A DNA stretch of 64,000 nucleotides from Enhydrobacter aerosaccus (lineage in GTDB: Bacteria; Pseudomonadota; Alphaproteobacteria; Reyranellales; Reyranellaceae). The stretch is taken from assembly GCF_900167455.1 (NCBI RefSeq), contig NZ_FUWJ01000001.1, positions 1,860,001-1,924,000 of the forward strand, written 5' to 3'. How positions within the stretch are numbered: position 1 is the first letter of the stretch; the number at the start of each line of letters is the position of its first letter. Positions 25,204-32,591 of this stretch are shown here, piece after piece. A program made the position numbers and the translations under genes. The notes beneath the pieces were generated by a model. The model was not told the origin of the DNA. It searched no databases and saw nothing but the letters and a program-made list of their open reading frames with translations.

Positions 25204-25458
25204 ATGGGGCCCGACACATCGCGCTGGCGCTCGTCCGACACCTACGACTACCTGGATCAGCTCGTCGCGCCTGACCTTGCCTGGGAATGCCTGAGGCGCA
25301 ACGCCGTCTATCAACGGGATTTTGCCGAAAGCACGCGCTCCCCCGACGCGACCGAGCGCCTTGCCGCGACGATCCAGCGGCGCTGGGGGCTCCGCTTTCG
25401 CGATCGACCCGGCGCTCGACGCGACCGCAGCGACCGTATTCTGGGCGCCAGACATTGA
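25204..25458 (+). CDS. FseA N-terminal part (DUF6499/msi172-like)
   Basis: 84 residues in the zero frame, starting at ATG 25204 behind GGGAGGA. MGPDTSRWRSSDTYDYLDQLVAPDLAWECLRRNAVYQRDF is the transcriptional-regulator domain that corresponds to msi172 of ICEMlSymR7A. After RRWGLRF the zero frame turns into Arg-rich non-family sequence and stops at 25456-25458, while the +1 frame continues with family-like sequence. So the short product is probably the default and the long one the active regulator. Confidence 0.8.
   Translation: MGPDTSRWRSSDTYDYLDQLVAPDLAWECLRRNAVYQRDFAESTRSPDATERLAATIQRRWGLRFRDRPGARRDRSDRILGARH
25396..25399 (+). promoter_or_regulatory. Candidate programmed +1 ribosomal frameshift site
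   Basis: The zero-frame Phe codon TTT (25396-25398) is followed by C, so that tRNA-Phe (anticodon GAA) can slip one base onto TTC. Reading then continues GCG ATC GAC as AIDPALDATAATVFWAPD, the start of the second domain. There is no good start codon for the second frame close to this point. Production of FseA by +1 frameshifting between msi172 and msi171 is established for ICEMlSymR7A; the slip position here is my reading. Confidence 0.65.
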
Positions 25459-25975
25459 CCCCGGAACGGTTATTCTCACGACCGTTCCTGCCGCATCGAC
25501 CGTCGAGAGCACCGTCCTTCCCGAACTCGATCCGGATACCGCCCGCGCCGGCCCCGACGGGCTCAGCATCGTCCACGGCCGCGGATCGAAGACGGTGCGG
25601 GTCCTGCTCGTGTCCGATGCTTCGCCGGCGCGCCCGCTCGTGGCCCTGGTTGCGCTGGGAGCCGACGGGCTTGACCGGATCGAGGCGGTCGCCCGCCTCT
25701 GGCGGGCCATCAACGGCCGGCGCGTCCCGGCCGACGCGAGGCTGACGAGCCAGCAGCGACGACGGCTCCGCCGCATGCTTCAGGCCGTCGACGGCCGCCA
25801 CGAAGGCGCGAGCTATCGCGAGATCGCCGAGGCGATCTTCGGGGCCGCGCGCGTTGCCGATTCCCCCTGGAAAACCTCCGCCCTGCGCGACGCGACGATC
25901 GATCTCGTGAAGGATGGCCTCGCGCTGATCGCCGGCGGCTATCGCTCCCTCCTGCGCCGGCGCCGCCGCCCATAG
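25400..25975 (+). CDS. FseA C-terminal part with DUF2285 domain (msi171-like), expressed by frameshift
   Basis: 191 codons in the +1 frame relative to the upstream gene. VFWAPDIDPGTVIL and LSIVHGRGSKTVRVLLVSD form the middle part; DGLDRIEAVARLWRAINGRRVP and LTSQQRRRLRRMLQAVDGRHEGASYREIAEAIFGAARV form the DUF2285 helix-turn-helix. The open frame extends back to 25322 only through TTG codons in non-family sequence, so an independent start is unlikely. The fused protein would be the activator of rdfS and hence of excision; the excisionase gene follows 131 bases later. Confidence 0.75.
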   Translation, partial: AIDPALDATAATVFWAPDIDPGTVILTTVPAASTVESTVLPELDPDTARAGPDGLSIVHGRGSKTVRVLLVSDASPARPLVALVALGADGLDRIEAVARLWRAINGRRVPADARLTSQQRRRLRRMLQAVDGRHEGASYREIAEAIFGAARVADSPWKTSALRDATIDLVKDGLALIAGGYRSLLRRRRRP

Positions 25976-26106
25976 CTCGGGCCGCCGCGGGGGTGCGAAT
26001 TCAGCACTCGCATCTTCGCCATCCCCCGACGCAGTGCCCCTCCGCCACCGTGGCCGCCGTTCGCCGGTGCTCGCCGGCAGCCTCAACGAACGCCCGGAGG
26101 TGCGAC

Positions 26107-26382
26107 ATGACCAATCTCGCCGGCTTTCCGCCGCGCTTCTTGCGGACGCCGGAGGCCGCCGACTTCCTCGGCCTCTCCAGCCGGACACTGGAGAAGCATC
26201 GCACCTACGGCACCGGCCCGGCCTACCGGAAGCTTGGTGGCCGCGTCGTCTACGCGCTCGACGATCTCAAGGCCTGGGCCGACCGCGGCGCCGTCACCTC
26301 GACGTCCGATCCGCGCGGCTCCGTGCTGCCGGCGAAGCGTCACGGCCCGGCCCCGGTGCAGGCCGGCCGCGACCGCCGTTGA
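26107..26382 (+). CDS. rdfS: RdfS-like excisionase / recombination directionality factor (AlpA-type helix-turn-helix)
   Basis: 91 residues from ATG 26107 (GGAGG upstream). RFLRTPEAADFLGLSSRTLEKHRTYGTGPAYRKLGGRVVYALDDLKAWA is the MerR/AlpA-type DNA-binding domain of rhizobial RdfS. RdfS tips the integrase from integration to excision and starts conjugation. Position directly behind the FseA-like activator and before repA agrees with ICEMlSymR7A. The integrase itself is not in the window. Confidence 0.8.
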   Translation: MTNLAGFPPRFLRTPEAADFLGLSSRTLEKHRTYGTGPAYRKLGGRVVYALDDLKAWADRGAVTSTSDPRGSVLPAKRHGPAPVQAGRDRR

Positions 26383-26392
26383 GGTACGGGCC

Positions 26393-27271
26393 ATGTCCTC
26401 GGCGCGACGCAATGGCGAGCGGGAGCAGCTCGATCTCTTTCGGGCGCTGCCCGGCGACCTCGCGCCACGCGACGCGCAGGACCTCATGGCCTATCCGTTC
26501 TTCTCGCTCGCCAAGTCGAAACGACTGACGCCGATCGACTTCAAGGCCGGTCCGATCGTCATCCGCGTCGAAGCGGTCCCGGAGCACGGAATGGCGACCA
26601 TCTGGGACGCCGACGTGCTGATCTGGGCGGCCTCGCAAATCGTCGAGGCGCGCGATCTCGGCCTGCGGCCGTCACGCCTGATGGCGGCGACGCCATACGA
26701 AATTCTCTCCTTCATCGGCCGCGGCGTGAGCGTGCGCGACTATGACCGGCTGAAAGCCGCTCTCGACCGCTTGCAGTCGACCACCGTGGCGACGTCGATC
26801 CGCCAGCCGACCGAACGGCGGATGCATCGCTTCTCCTGGATCAACGAATGGAAGGAGCGAGCGGACGCGCACGGCCGTCCGCTCGGCCTCGAGCTGATCG
26901 TGCCGGACTGGTTCTTCGCCGCCGTCCTCGACGACGCGCTGGTGCTGACCATCGACCGCGCCTACTTCCGCCTGACCGGCGGACTGGAGCGCTGGCTCTA
27001 CCGCCTGGTGCGCAAGCACGGTGGCCGCCAGCCGTCCGGCTGGAGCTTCGACATTGCGTATCTCCACGCGAAGTCCGGCAGCCTCTCGCCGCTCAAGCAC
27101 TTCGCCTACGACCTGCGCGAGATCGTCCGCCGGCAGACGCTGCCCGGCTACCGGCTGACCATCGAGCAGCCGGCGGACGCCCCGGAACGCCTCGCTTTCG
27201 TTCCCGTCGATCCCGCGGCCCTCCCTCCGCCAGTTCAGCGTCAGACCTCCCGCGCTGGGGACAAGCTGTGA
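26393..27271 (+). CDS. Replication initiator RepA-like protein
   Basis: 292 residues from ATG 26393, eleven bases after the rdfS stop. DLMAYPFFSLAKSKRLTPIDF and ATPYEILSFIGRGVSVRDYDRLKAALDRLQSTTVATSIRQ are typical of the RPA-type replication initiators; LTGGLERWLYRLVRKHGGRQPSGWSF is the second winged-helix region. Initiators bind repeated iterons at an origin, and three iteron-like repeats lie right behind the gene. Its role would be to copy the excised circular ICE. Cotranscription with rdfS fits expression only after excision is triggered. Confidence 0.8.
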   Translation: MSSARRNGEREQLDLFRALPGDLAPRDAQDLMAYPFFSLAKSKRLTPIDFKAGPIVIRVEAVPEHGMATIWDADVLIWAASQIVEARDLGLRPSRLMAATPYEILSFIGRGVSVRDYDRLKAALDRLQSTTVATSIRQPTERRMHRFSWINEWKERADAHGRPLGLELIVPDWFFAAVLDDALVLTIDRAYFRLTGGLERWLYRLVRKHGGRQPSGWSFDIAYLHAKSGSLSPLKHFAYDLREIVRRQTLPGYRLTIEQPADAPERLAFVPVDPAALPPPVQRQTSRAGDKL

Positions 27272-27277
27272 ATCGCC

Positions 27278-27341
27278 TCGTGCCATCAGGGACTGGACCT
27301 ATCGTGCCATCGGGGACCCGATCCTCGTGCCATCGGGGACC
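27278..27341 (+). repeat. Three iterons, candidate ICE origin of replication
   Basis: Three direct copies of TCGTGCCATC(A/G)GGGAC(T/C) start at 27278, 27302 and 27325, that is 24 and 23 bases apart, close to two helical turns. They follow the repA stop and precede parA. Immediately after, CGGATTC (27341-27347) and GAATCCG (27351-27357) form a palindrome with a three-base centre, a possible second protein site. Confidence 0.65.
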
Positions 27342-27400
27342 GGATTCATCGAATCCGAGCGTCGATTCAAAGCAATGCGCGCGGCGTAACTCTTCTAACC

Positions 27401-27420
27401 AAGATTCCTTCGGAATCTTT
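27401..27420 (+). terminator. Rho-independent terminator between repA and parA
   Basis: AAGATTCC (27401-27408) pairs perfectly with GGAATCTT (27412-27419) around TTC, followed by TCTAAC. It has a less GC-rich stem than the other hairpins here and would separate the rdfS-repA transcript from parA. Confidence 0.55.
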
Positions 27421-27479
27421 CTAACGGCCGCTCCGCGTTCCACACCTGTGGATGAGTGCCGTCAACGGGAGGCGGCGCC

Positions 27480-28118
27480 ATGATCGTCGCGCTGCTCAAC
27501 CAGAAGGGCGGTGTCGGCAAGACCACGCTCGCCCTCCATTTCGCCGGCGAATGGGCACGACGCGGCCAGCGCGTCACCGTCATCGACGCCGATCCGCAAG
27601 GTTCTGCCCTCGACTGGTCGCAGCAGCGCGCCCGCGAAAGCCTGCCGCGCCTGTTCGGCGTGATCGGCCTGGCGCGCGACACGCTTCATCGCGAAGCCCC
27701 CGAGCTGGCGCGTAATGCCGATCACATCGTCATCGACGGTCCGCCCCGCGTCGCCGGGCTCATGCGCTCGGCGCTGCTCGCGGCCGACATCATCCTGATC
27801 CCGGTGCAGCCGTCGCCCCTCGACGGCTGGGGATCGGCCGAGATGCTCACGCTGCTGAGCGAGGCGCGCATCTATCGCCCCCAGCTCGTCGCCCGCTTCG
27901 TCCTCAATCGATGCGCCGCGCGCACTGTCATCGCGCGCGAGACCGCGCTCACGCTCGCCGATCACGACCCGCCGCTGCTCGCCTCCAGAATCGGTCAGCG
28001 TGTCGCCTTCGCCGAGGCCGCGCAGTCCGGCCGCCTCGTCTGGGAAGTACACACAGAAAGTCCGGCGGCGCGCGAGATCACCGCTCTTGCGGCCGAAGTC
28101 GGGAGGCTGGCGCGATGA
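27480..28118 (+). CDS. parA: ParA-family partition ATPase
   Basis: 212 residues from ATG 27480 (GGGAGG upstream). The deviant Walker A KGGVGKTT (residues 9-16), VTVIDADPQGSA, HIVIDGPPRV and ILIPVQPSPLDGW are all present, marking the short ParA class. It would help segregate the excised element or, in ICEs of this kind, stabilise it. The next small gene starts at an ATGA overlap and may be its DNA-binding partner; the ParB-like protein at 11 kb is an alternative partner. Confidence 0.85.
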   Translation: MIVALLNQKGGVGKTTLALHFAGEWARRGQRVTVIDADPQGSALDWSQQRARESLPRLFGVIGLARDTLHREAPELARNADHIVIDGPPRVAGLMRSALLAADIILIPVQPSPLDGWGSAEMLTLLSEARIYRPQLVARFVLNRCAARTVIARETALTLADHDPPLLASRIGQRVAFAEAAQSGRLVWEVHTESPAAREITALAAEVGRLAR

Positions 28119-28369
28119 CGCAGCGCTCCCCGAAACGCGCCTTCATCGCGCGGCCGGCCGATCCCGAACGCTGGATCAAGGCATCTGCACCGCGCCCCAA
28201 CAGCAACGACGACGCGGCCGCTTTCAGCGCGCGGCTGACGATCGACATCACGCCGGAGCTGCGCGGCCGCATCAAGATCGCAGCCTTCCAGCGCGGCCTG
28301 ACCGTCGCGGACATGCTGCGCGACCTGCTCGCCCGCGAATTCCCTCCAGTCGAAGGAGACCAGCCATGA
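28115..28369 (+). CDS. Small ribbon-helix-helix-like protein, possible ParA partner
   Basis: 84 residues. The C-terminal half FSARLTIDITPELRGRIKIAAFQRGLTVADMLRDLLAREFP has the strand-helix-helix layout of ribbon-helix-helix centromere-binding proteins such as ParG. ATG 28115 overlaps the parA stop. Partner function is inferred only from fold pattern and position. It is coupled by overlap to the DUF2840 gene. Confidence 0.65.
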   Translation: MTQRSPKRAFIARPADPERWIKASAPRPNSNDDAAAFSARLTIDITPELRGRIKIAAFQRGLTVADMLRDLLAREFPPVEGDQP

Positions 28370-28875
28370 CCGGTGCGCCTCACCTGCGCCTCGTGCCGTC
28401 GCCGCTTCCCGCCGACGGCCTGACACGCGTCGAGCTGACCTGGATCGAGAAGAAGGTCGAATACTGGATCCGCTTCGGCAAAGAGAAGGAGGAGCAGATC
28501 CTCGACCGGCGCCGCCGTGTGCTCGCCTTCACGCCCAACAGCACCTTCGCCTTCGTGCGCTGGGCCTCCAACGACCACGGCACCATCCTCTCGCGCATCG
28601 ACATCGTGCGCGCGATCACGCCCGGCGAGCGCTATCAGACGCTGCCCTTCGTGCGCCCCGGCGGCGACATCCTTCTCAAGATGGAGGGCTGGCCGAGGGT
28701 CGAGCGCGTCCTCCAGATCGTCGATGCGATCGAGGCGATCGGCATCGACCCGGCCGAGGTGTCGCCGCATCACTGGCGCCACGTCCACCACCGCCTGACC
28801 GCCGGCCAGGAGCCGCGCCGCTACACCGTCGAGCAGCATCGAGCGATCCTCCTGCGGCGGAGGGTCGAGCCGTGA
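28366..28875 (+). CDS. DUF2840 family protein
   Basis: 169 residues from ATG 28366, overlapping the previous stop. The segments TRVELTWIEKKVEYWIRFGKEKEEQILDRRRRVLAFTP and FAFVRWASNDHGTILSRIDIVRA are characteristic of DUF2840, found next to traF in rhizobial ICEs. Function unknown. No membrane segment or signal. Overlaps the traF start by four bases, so the block parA-traF is one coupled operon. Confidence 0.8.
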   Translation: MTGAPHLRLVPSPLPADGLTRVELTWIEKKVEYWIRFGKEKEEQILDRRRRVLAFTPNSTFAFVRWASNDHGTILSRIDIVRAITPGERYQTLPFVRPGGDILLKMEGWPRVERVLQIVDAIEAIGIDPAEVSPHHWRHVHHRLTAGQEPRRYTVEQHRAILLRRRVEP

Positions 28876-29417
28876 CGCGCTTCGGCTACATCGTGACGAC
28901 CTCCTTCGCCGTGGTGGCGGTCGGCGTCCTCTCCTGCCTTCCGGTTGCCCCGAAGCTCATCTGGAACGCGTCCGCCAGCGTGCCGCTCGGCCTCTATTCC
29001 ATCGCGCCTGCGCGTCATCTCGAAGTCACCGACCTCGTCGCCATCCGCACGCCCGAACCGCTCGCCTCCTTCATGGCCGAGCGCCGCTACCTGCCGCGCG
29101 GCGTGCCGCTGATGAAGCGCATCGCCGCCATTGCGGGACAGCAGGTCTGCCGCGACGGCGCGCACATCACGATCGACGGGATCGACATGGGCGACGCGCT
29201 GGCGCGCGACCGTGCCGGCCGCAGCCTGCCGTCCTGGCAGGGCTGCCGCCGCATCGCCGACGGCGAAATCTTCCTCATGAACTGGGCCGCTCCCGACAGC
29301 ATGGACGGCCGATATTTCGGCCCGCTCTCCACGAACACGATCATCGGCCGCGCGATCCCGCTGTGGACCGACGAGGACGGCGACGGCCGGTTCGAATGGC
29401 GTGCCGCAACGCGGTGA
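28872..29417 (+). CDS. traF: TraF-type S26 signal peptidase for conjugation
   Basis: 181 residues, GTG start at 28872 overlapping the DUF2840 stop. One N-terminal membrane segment (TTSFAVVAVGVLSCLPVAP) is followed by NASASVPLGLYSI, which holds the catalytic Ser, and LMKRIAAIAG with the catalytic Lys. TraF of RP4 processes and cyclises the TrbC pilin. TrbC is encoded at 36.2 kb here. In ICEMlSymR7A traF is likewise in the rdfS-controlled block. Confidence 0.87.
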   Translation: MTRFGYIVTTSFAVVAVGVLSCLPVAPKLIWNASASVPLGLYSIAPARHLEVTDLVAIRTPEPLASFMAERRYLPRGVPLMKRIAAIAGQQVCRDGAHITIDGIDMGDALARDRAGRSLPSWQGCRRIADGEIFLMNWAAPDSMDGRYFGPLSTNTIIGRAIPLWTDEDGDGRFEWRAATR

Positions 29418-29462
29418 CGGCGCACCAAGCACACCCTCTTCACCGCACATAGGGAGCTTTCA

Positions 29463-29798
29463 ATGCCACAGATCGGAGAGTTCACCCGCACCAAGAACGG
29501 CTATGCCGGGCACGTCCGCACGCTCACGCTGAACGGCGAGATCGTGCTCATTCCGGCCGAACATTCCGACGCCGAGAACGCGCCGGATTACCGCGTCCAT
29601 CTCGGCGACAGCAACGGGCCTGAGATCGGCGCCGGCTGGAAGCGTACCGGCGAGAAGGCCGGCGATTACGTCTCCGTCCAGATCGACGACCCGGCGCTCA
29701 GCCAGCCGATCCGCGCCAACCTGTTCCAGTCGGGCGACGCGAAGTCCGTCTGGGGCCTGCACTGGAACCGTCCCCAGAAGCGGCCGGAGCGGGACTGA
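29463..29798 (+). CDS. DUF736 family protein (second copy)
   Basis: 111 residues. IGEFTRTKNGYAGHVRTLTLNGEIVLIPAEHSDAENAPDYRVHLG and IGAGWKRTGEKAGDYVSVQIDDPALSQPIRANLF follow the DUF736 pattern of the copy at 23911 but are clearly diverged from it. GGGAGC precedes ATG 29463. Function unknown. It lies between traF and the transglycosylase. Confidence 0.85.
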   Translation: MPQIGEFTRTKNGYAGHVRTLTLNGEIVLIPAEHSDAENAPDYRVHLGDSNGPEIGAGWKRTGEKAGDYVSVQIDDPALSQPIRANLFQSGDAKSVWGLHWNRPQKRPERD

Positions 29799-29802
29799 GG
29801 CG

Positions 29803-30579
29803 ATGCCCATCCGCTCGACATCGTGGAAACGGAGTGAAGACGCCGGGCGACGCTCGCTCGTCCGGCGTCTTCCCGCTCTTCTCCTTTCCGGCCTGCTGAT
29901 CGCCGCGCCGTTCACCAGCGTTGCGCTTGCGCAGAACGCGTCTGCCGCGCGTCTTCGGAGCGACCACACAATCGCTGACTACATCGCGGAAGCGGCGCGG
30001 CGTTTCGGCGTGCCCATCGCATGGATACGGGCCGTCATGGACGCGGAAAGTGCCGGCGATGTCCACGCCGTCTCTCGCAACGGCGCGATGGGCCTGATGC
30101 AGATCATGCCGAATACCTGGTCGGAGCTGCGCATGCGCTACGGTCTCGGCCGCGATCCTTTCGATCCGCGCGACAACATCCTGGCCGGTGCCGCGTACCT
30201 GCGCGAGATGCACGACCGCTACGGATCGCCGGGCTTCCTCGCGGCGTATAATGCCGGCCCGCAGCGGTACGAGCAATACCTCGCGGGCGGGCGCGCATTG
30301 CCGGCGGAGACGCGTGCCTATGTCGCGACGCTGGCGGCCCTTGTCGGCGGCAAGCCGCTCGGGCGCGCGACCACAATTTCGGCCGCTGATCCGCTCGCCT
30401 GGACTCGCTCTCCTTTGTTCGTCGTGCGCGCGAACGGCAGTCCGAATGCAAAACCATCGCAAGACCAGCGCGTGCGCGGTGACAACGCGACAGCACCACG
30501 AGCGCGGGACGCGGCAGCGCTTTCACCGCGCTCCTCCGGCCTCTTCGTCGCGCAAGCGAGTCCGGACCCGCAGCAATGA
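29803..30579 (+). CDS. Lytic transglycosylase (VirB1-like)
   Basis: 258 residues. An N-terminal signal peptide is visible (RRLPALLLSGLLIAAPFTSVALAQ, cut after about residue 46). The goose-lysozyme-like domain has VMDAESAGDVHAVSRNGAMGLMQIMP with catalytic Glu about residue 82, and FLAAYNAGPQRYEQYL. The C-terminal part is low-complexity. These enzymes open peptidoglycan for the mating channel. Starts four bases after the DUF736 stop, so cotranscribed with it. Confidence 0.85.
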   Translation: MPIRSTSWKRSEDAGRRSLVRRLPALLLSGLLIAAPFTSVALAQNASAARLRSDHTIADYIAEAARRFGVPIAWIRAVMDAESAGDVHAVSRNGAMGLMQIMPNTWSELRMRYGLGRDPFDPRDNILAGAAYLREMHDRYGSPGFLAAYNAGPQRYEQYLAGGRALPAETRAYVATLAALVGGKPLGRATTISAADPLAWTRSPLFVVRANGSPNAKPSQDQRVRGDNATAPRARDAAALSPRSSGLFVAQASPDPQQ

Positions 30580-30667
30580 CGCGCTCGTTGCCCAATCGCG
30601 ATGTAGCGACCCCCAGCGCACAAGAGCGTGTGGTGAGGCGGGAGGGCGCAACCACGTCCGCACGATG

Positions 30668-30696
30668 GCAGGATAAAGGGGCGCGATGTGCGCGCC
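30668..30696 (-). other. oriT: Candidate origin of transfer (oriT) with P-type nic
   Basis: On the minus strand the sequence TATCCTGC (30675 down to 30668) matches the YATCCTG|Y nic consensus of RP4/P-type oriTs, with the cut expected between 30669 and 30668. Four bases to its 5' side lies an inverted repeat, on the plus strand GGCGCG (30680-30685) ATGTG CGCGCC (30691-30696), where a relaxosome protein could bind. The site is in the gap upstream of the relaxase gene, the usual place. P-type nic agrees with the trb genes. Confidence 0.65.
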
Positions 30697-30726
30697 ATGA
30701 CGGTCGTGGTTTTTCAATAGCTTGCA

Positions 30727-30775
30727 TGCCGAAACCGCGAGGTGCGCCGTCCCGGCGCAGCCTGCGGCTTCGGCA
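30727..30775 (+). promoter_or_regulatory. Long hairpin upstream of the relaxase gene
   Basis: TGCCGAA (30727-30733) pairs with TTCGGCA (30769-30775), CCGC (30735-30738) with GCGG (30764-30767), and TGCGCCG (30743-30749) with CGGCGCA (30753-30759) around TCC. In total nearly the whole 49 bases pair. It lies between the nic motif and the relaxase start and may be part of oriT or a translational control element of the relaxase. Confidence 0.5.
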
Positions 30776-30823
30776 CTCTTTCAACGAATTCCGTCGCTTG
30801 GCGCGATGTGCGGGGCCGCGGCC

Positions 30824-32563
30824 ATGAGCGCCGAGGACGACTTCCGCATCCGCCCTGGCCGCATCCGCTCCACCCGTGCGCAGCGGGCACGGCCCTTCAT
30901 CGCGCAGGCGCTCGCCGCCGCTCAGCGCGCCGGCGGCTCCGTCTCGCGCAAGGGGACGATCGGGCCCGGCCATCGCTCGCGCTTCGGCCGAGGCCAGCGC
31001 GCCACGGTGCAGGCGAACCGCCTCATCACGTCGCGCTCGCGCGGCGCCGTCGTGAAGGCGCGCGTCGTCCGCCACAGCGCACGCGGCGCGCCGCTCGCGA
31101 CCCATCTCGGCTATCTGCGGCGCGAGGGCGTCACCCGGGACGGAGAGAAGGCGCGGCTCTTTGGTCCCGGTACTGACGACGCCGATCCGAAGGCTTTCGC
31201 GGAGCGCTGCGCGGACGATCGCCACCACTTCCGCTTCATCGTGTCGCCGGACGACGCGATCGAGATGGCGGACCTCAAGCGGTTCACCCGCGACCTGGTC
31301 GGCCAGATGGAGAGAGACCTCGGGACGAGGCTCGACTGGGTGGCGGTCGATCACTGGAACACCGAGCATCCGCATGTCCACCTGATCGTGCGCGGCGTTC
31401 GTGACGACGGCGAGAACCTCGTCATCGCGCGCGACTACATCAAGGAAGGCATGCGCGACCGGGCGCGCGAGCTGATCACCCAGGAGCTGGGCCCCCGTAC
31501 CGATCGCGACATCCGCACCGCGCTGGAGCGACAGATCGCGGCCGAGCGCTGGACGAACCTCGATCGCCAGCTCGCACGCGACGCCCATCGGACGGGCATC
31601 ATCGATCTCGCGCCGCATGCCGGCCGCCAGCCCGACGAATTCCATGCGCTGAAGGTCGGCCGCCTGCGCAAGCTGGAGGGGTTCGGCCTCGCCGAGCAGA
31701 TCGGCCCTGGCCAATGGGTCATCTCCGATGAGGTCGAGAAACGCCTGCGCGAGCTCGGCGAGCGCGGCGACATCATCAAGCGGATTCATCGCGGCCTCGC
31801 GGAGCGCGGCCTCGAACGCGGGCCTTCGAACTACGTGCTGGCCGGCGAGAGCCTGGACGAGCCGATCGTCGGCCGCTTGCTGGCGCGCGGGCTCGACGAC
31901 GAGCTGAAGGGCACCGCCTACGCCGTCGTCGACGGCATCGATGGCCGCACCCACCACATCAGGCTTCCCGATCTCAACGCCGCCGGGGATTCCGCCCCAG
32001 GCTCGATCGTCGAGTTGCGCAAGTTCGACGACGCCCAGGGCCGGCGGCGCGTCGCGCTCGCCGTCCGGTCGGACCTTCCGCTCGAGCAGCAGATCACGGC
32101 GAACGGCGCCACCTGGCTCGACCGCCAGGCGATTGCGCGCGAGCCGATCCCGCTCGGCGCCGGCGGCTTCGGCGCCGAGGTCCGCGACGCGCTCGACCGC
32201 CGGGCCGAGCATCTCATCGGCCAAGGGCTCGCCGAGCGTCAGGGCCGCGGCGTCAGCTTCAGCCGCAACGTGATTGAGACGCTGCGGCGCCGCGAACTCG
32301 ACGCGCTGCGCGAACATCTCACGACCGAGACCGGCCAGACGGCCGTCAAGTCCACCGCCGGCGAATACGTCGCGGGCACCTATCGCCGCCGCTTCGATCT
32401 AGCTTCCGGCCGGTTCGCGATGCTCGACGACGGCCTCGGCTTCCAGCTCGTGCCCTGGTCGCCCTCGCTCGAACGGCATCTCGGCCGCCATGTCTCCGGC
32501 GTCGCGCGCGGCGACGGCGGGATCGACTGGAGCTTCACCCGCAAGCGGGGGATCGGCCTGTGA
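30824..32563 (+). CDS. rlx: Relaxase / mobilisation nuclease (DUF3363 type)
   Basis: 579 residues from ATG 30824. The histidine motif HPHVHLIVRG (about 182-191) is the metal site of relaxases; LDWVAVDHWNTEHPH precedes it. The N-terminal region is very basic (RGQRATVQANRLITSRSRGAVVKARVV), and the C-terminal half matches the DUF3363 family found in rhizobial ICEs (RlxS-like). It would cut oriT at the candidate nic site about 150 bases upstream and lead the strand into the recipient. In-frame upstream starts lie in the hairpin region and are not used. Confidence 0.85.
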   Translation: MSAEDDFRIRPGRIRSTRAQRARPFIAQALAAAQRAGGSVSRKGTIGPGHRSRFGRGQRATVQANRLITSRSRGAVVKARVVRHSARGAPLATHLGYLRREGVTRDGEKARLFGPGTDDADPKAFAERCADDRHHFRFIVSPDDAIEMADLKRFTRDLVGQMERDLGTRLDWVAVDHWNTEHPHVHLIVRGVRDDGENLVIARDYIKEGMRDRARELITQELGPRTDRDIRTALERQIAAERWTNLDRQLARDAHRTGIIDLAPHAGRQPDEFHALKVGRLRKLEGFGLAEQIGPGQWVISDEVEKRLRELGERGDIIKRIHRGLAERGLERGPSNYVLAGESLDEPIVGRLLARGLDDELKGTAYAVVDGIDGRTHHIRLPDLNAAGDSAPGSIVELRKFDDAQGRRRVALAVRSDLPLEQQITANGATWLDRQAIAREPIPLGAGGFGAEVRDALDRRAEHLIGQGLAERQGRGVSFSRNVIETLRRRELDALREHLTTETGQTAVKSTAGEYVAGTYRRRFDLASGRFAMLDDGLGFQLVPWSPSLERHLGRHVSGVARGDGGIDWSFTRKRGIGL

Positions 32564-32591
32564 CGAGAGGATCGGACAAGGAGAGCGCGTG

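Noticed and set aside
25322..25399. Independent start of the DUF2285 gene at TTG 25322 or 25361
   Set aside because: The sequence after these codons (PKARAPPTRPSALPRRSS) is not family-like and overlaps the conserved N-terminal regulator domain in the other frame; frameshifting explains the layout better.
27278..27341. CRISPR array
   Set aside because: Only three repeats of 17 bases with 6-7-base gaps and no cas genes; the layout is that of replication iterons.
30104..32317. 737-codon minus-strand frame over the relaxase
   Set aside because: Shadow frame; the plus strand has the histidine motif and DUF3363 pattern.
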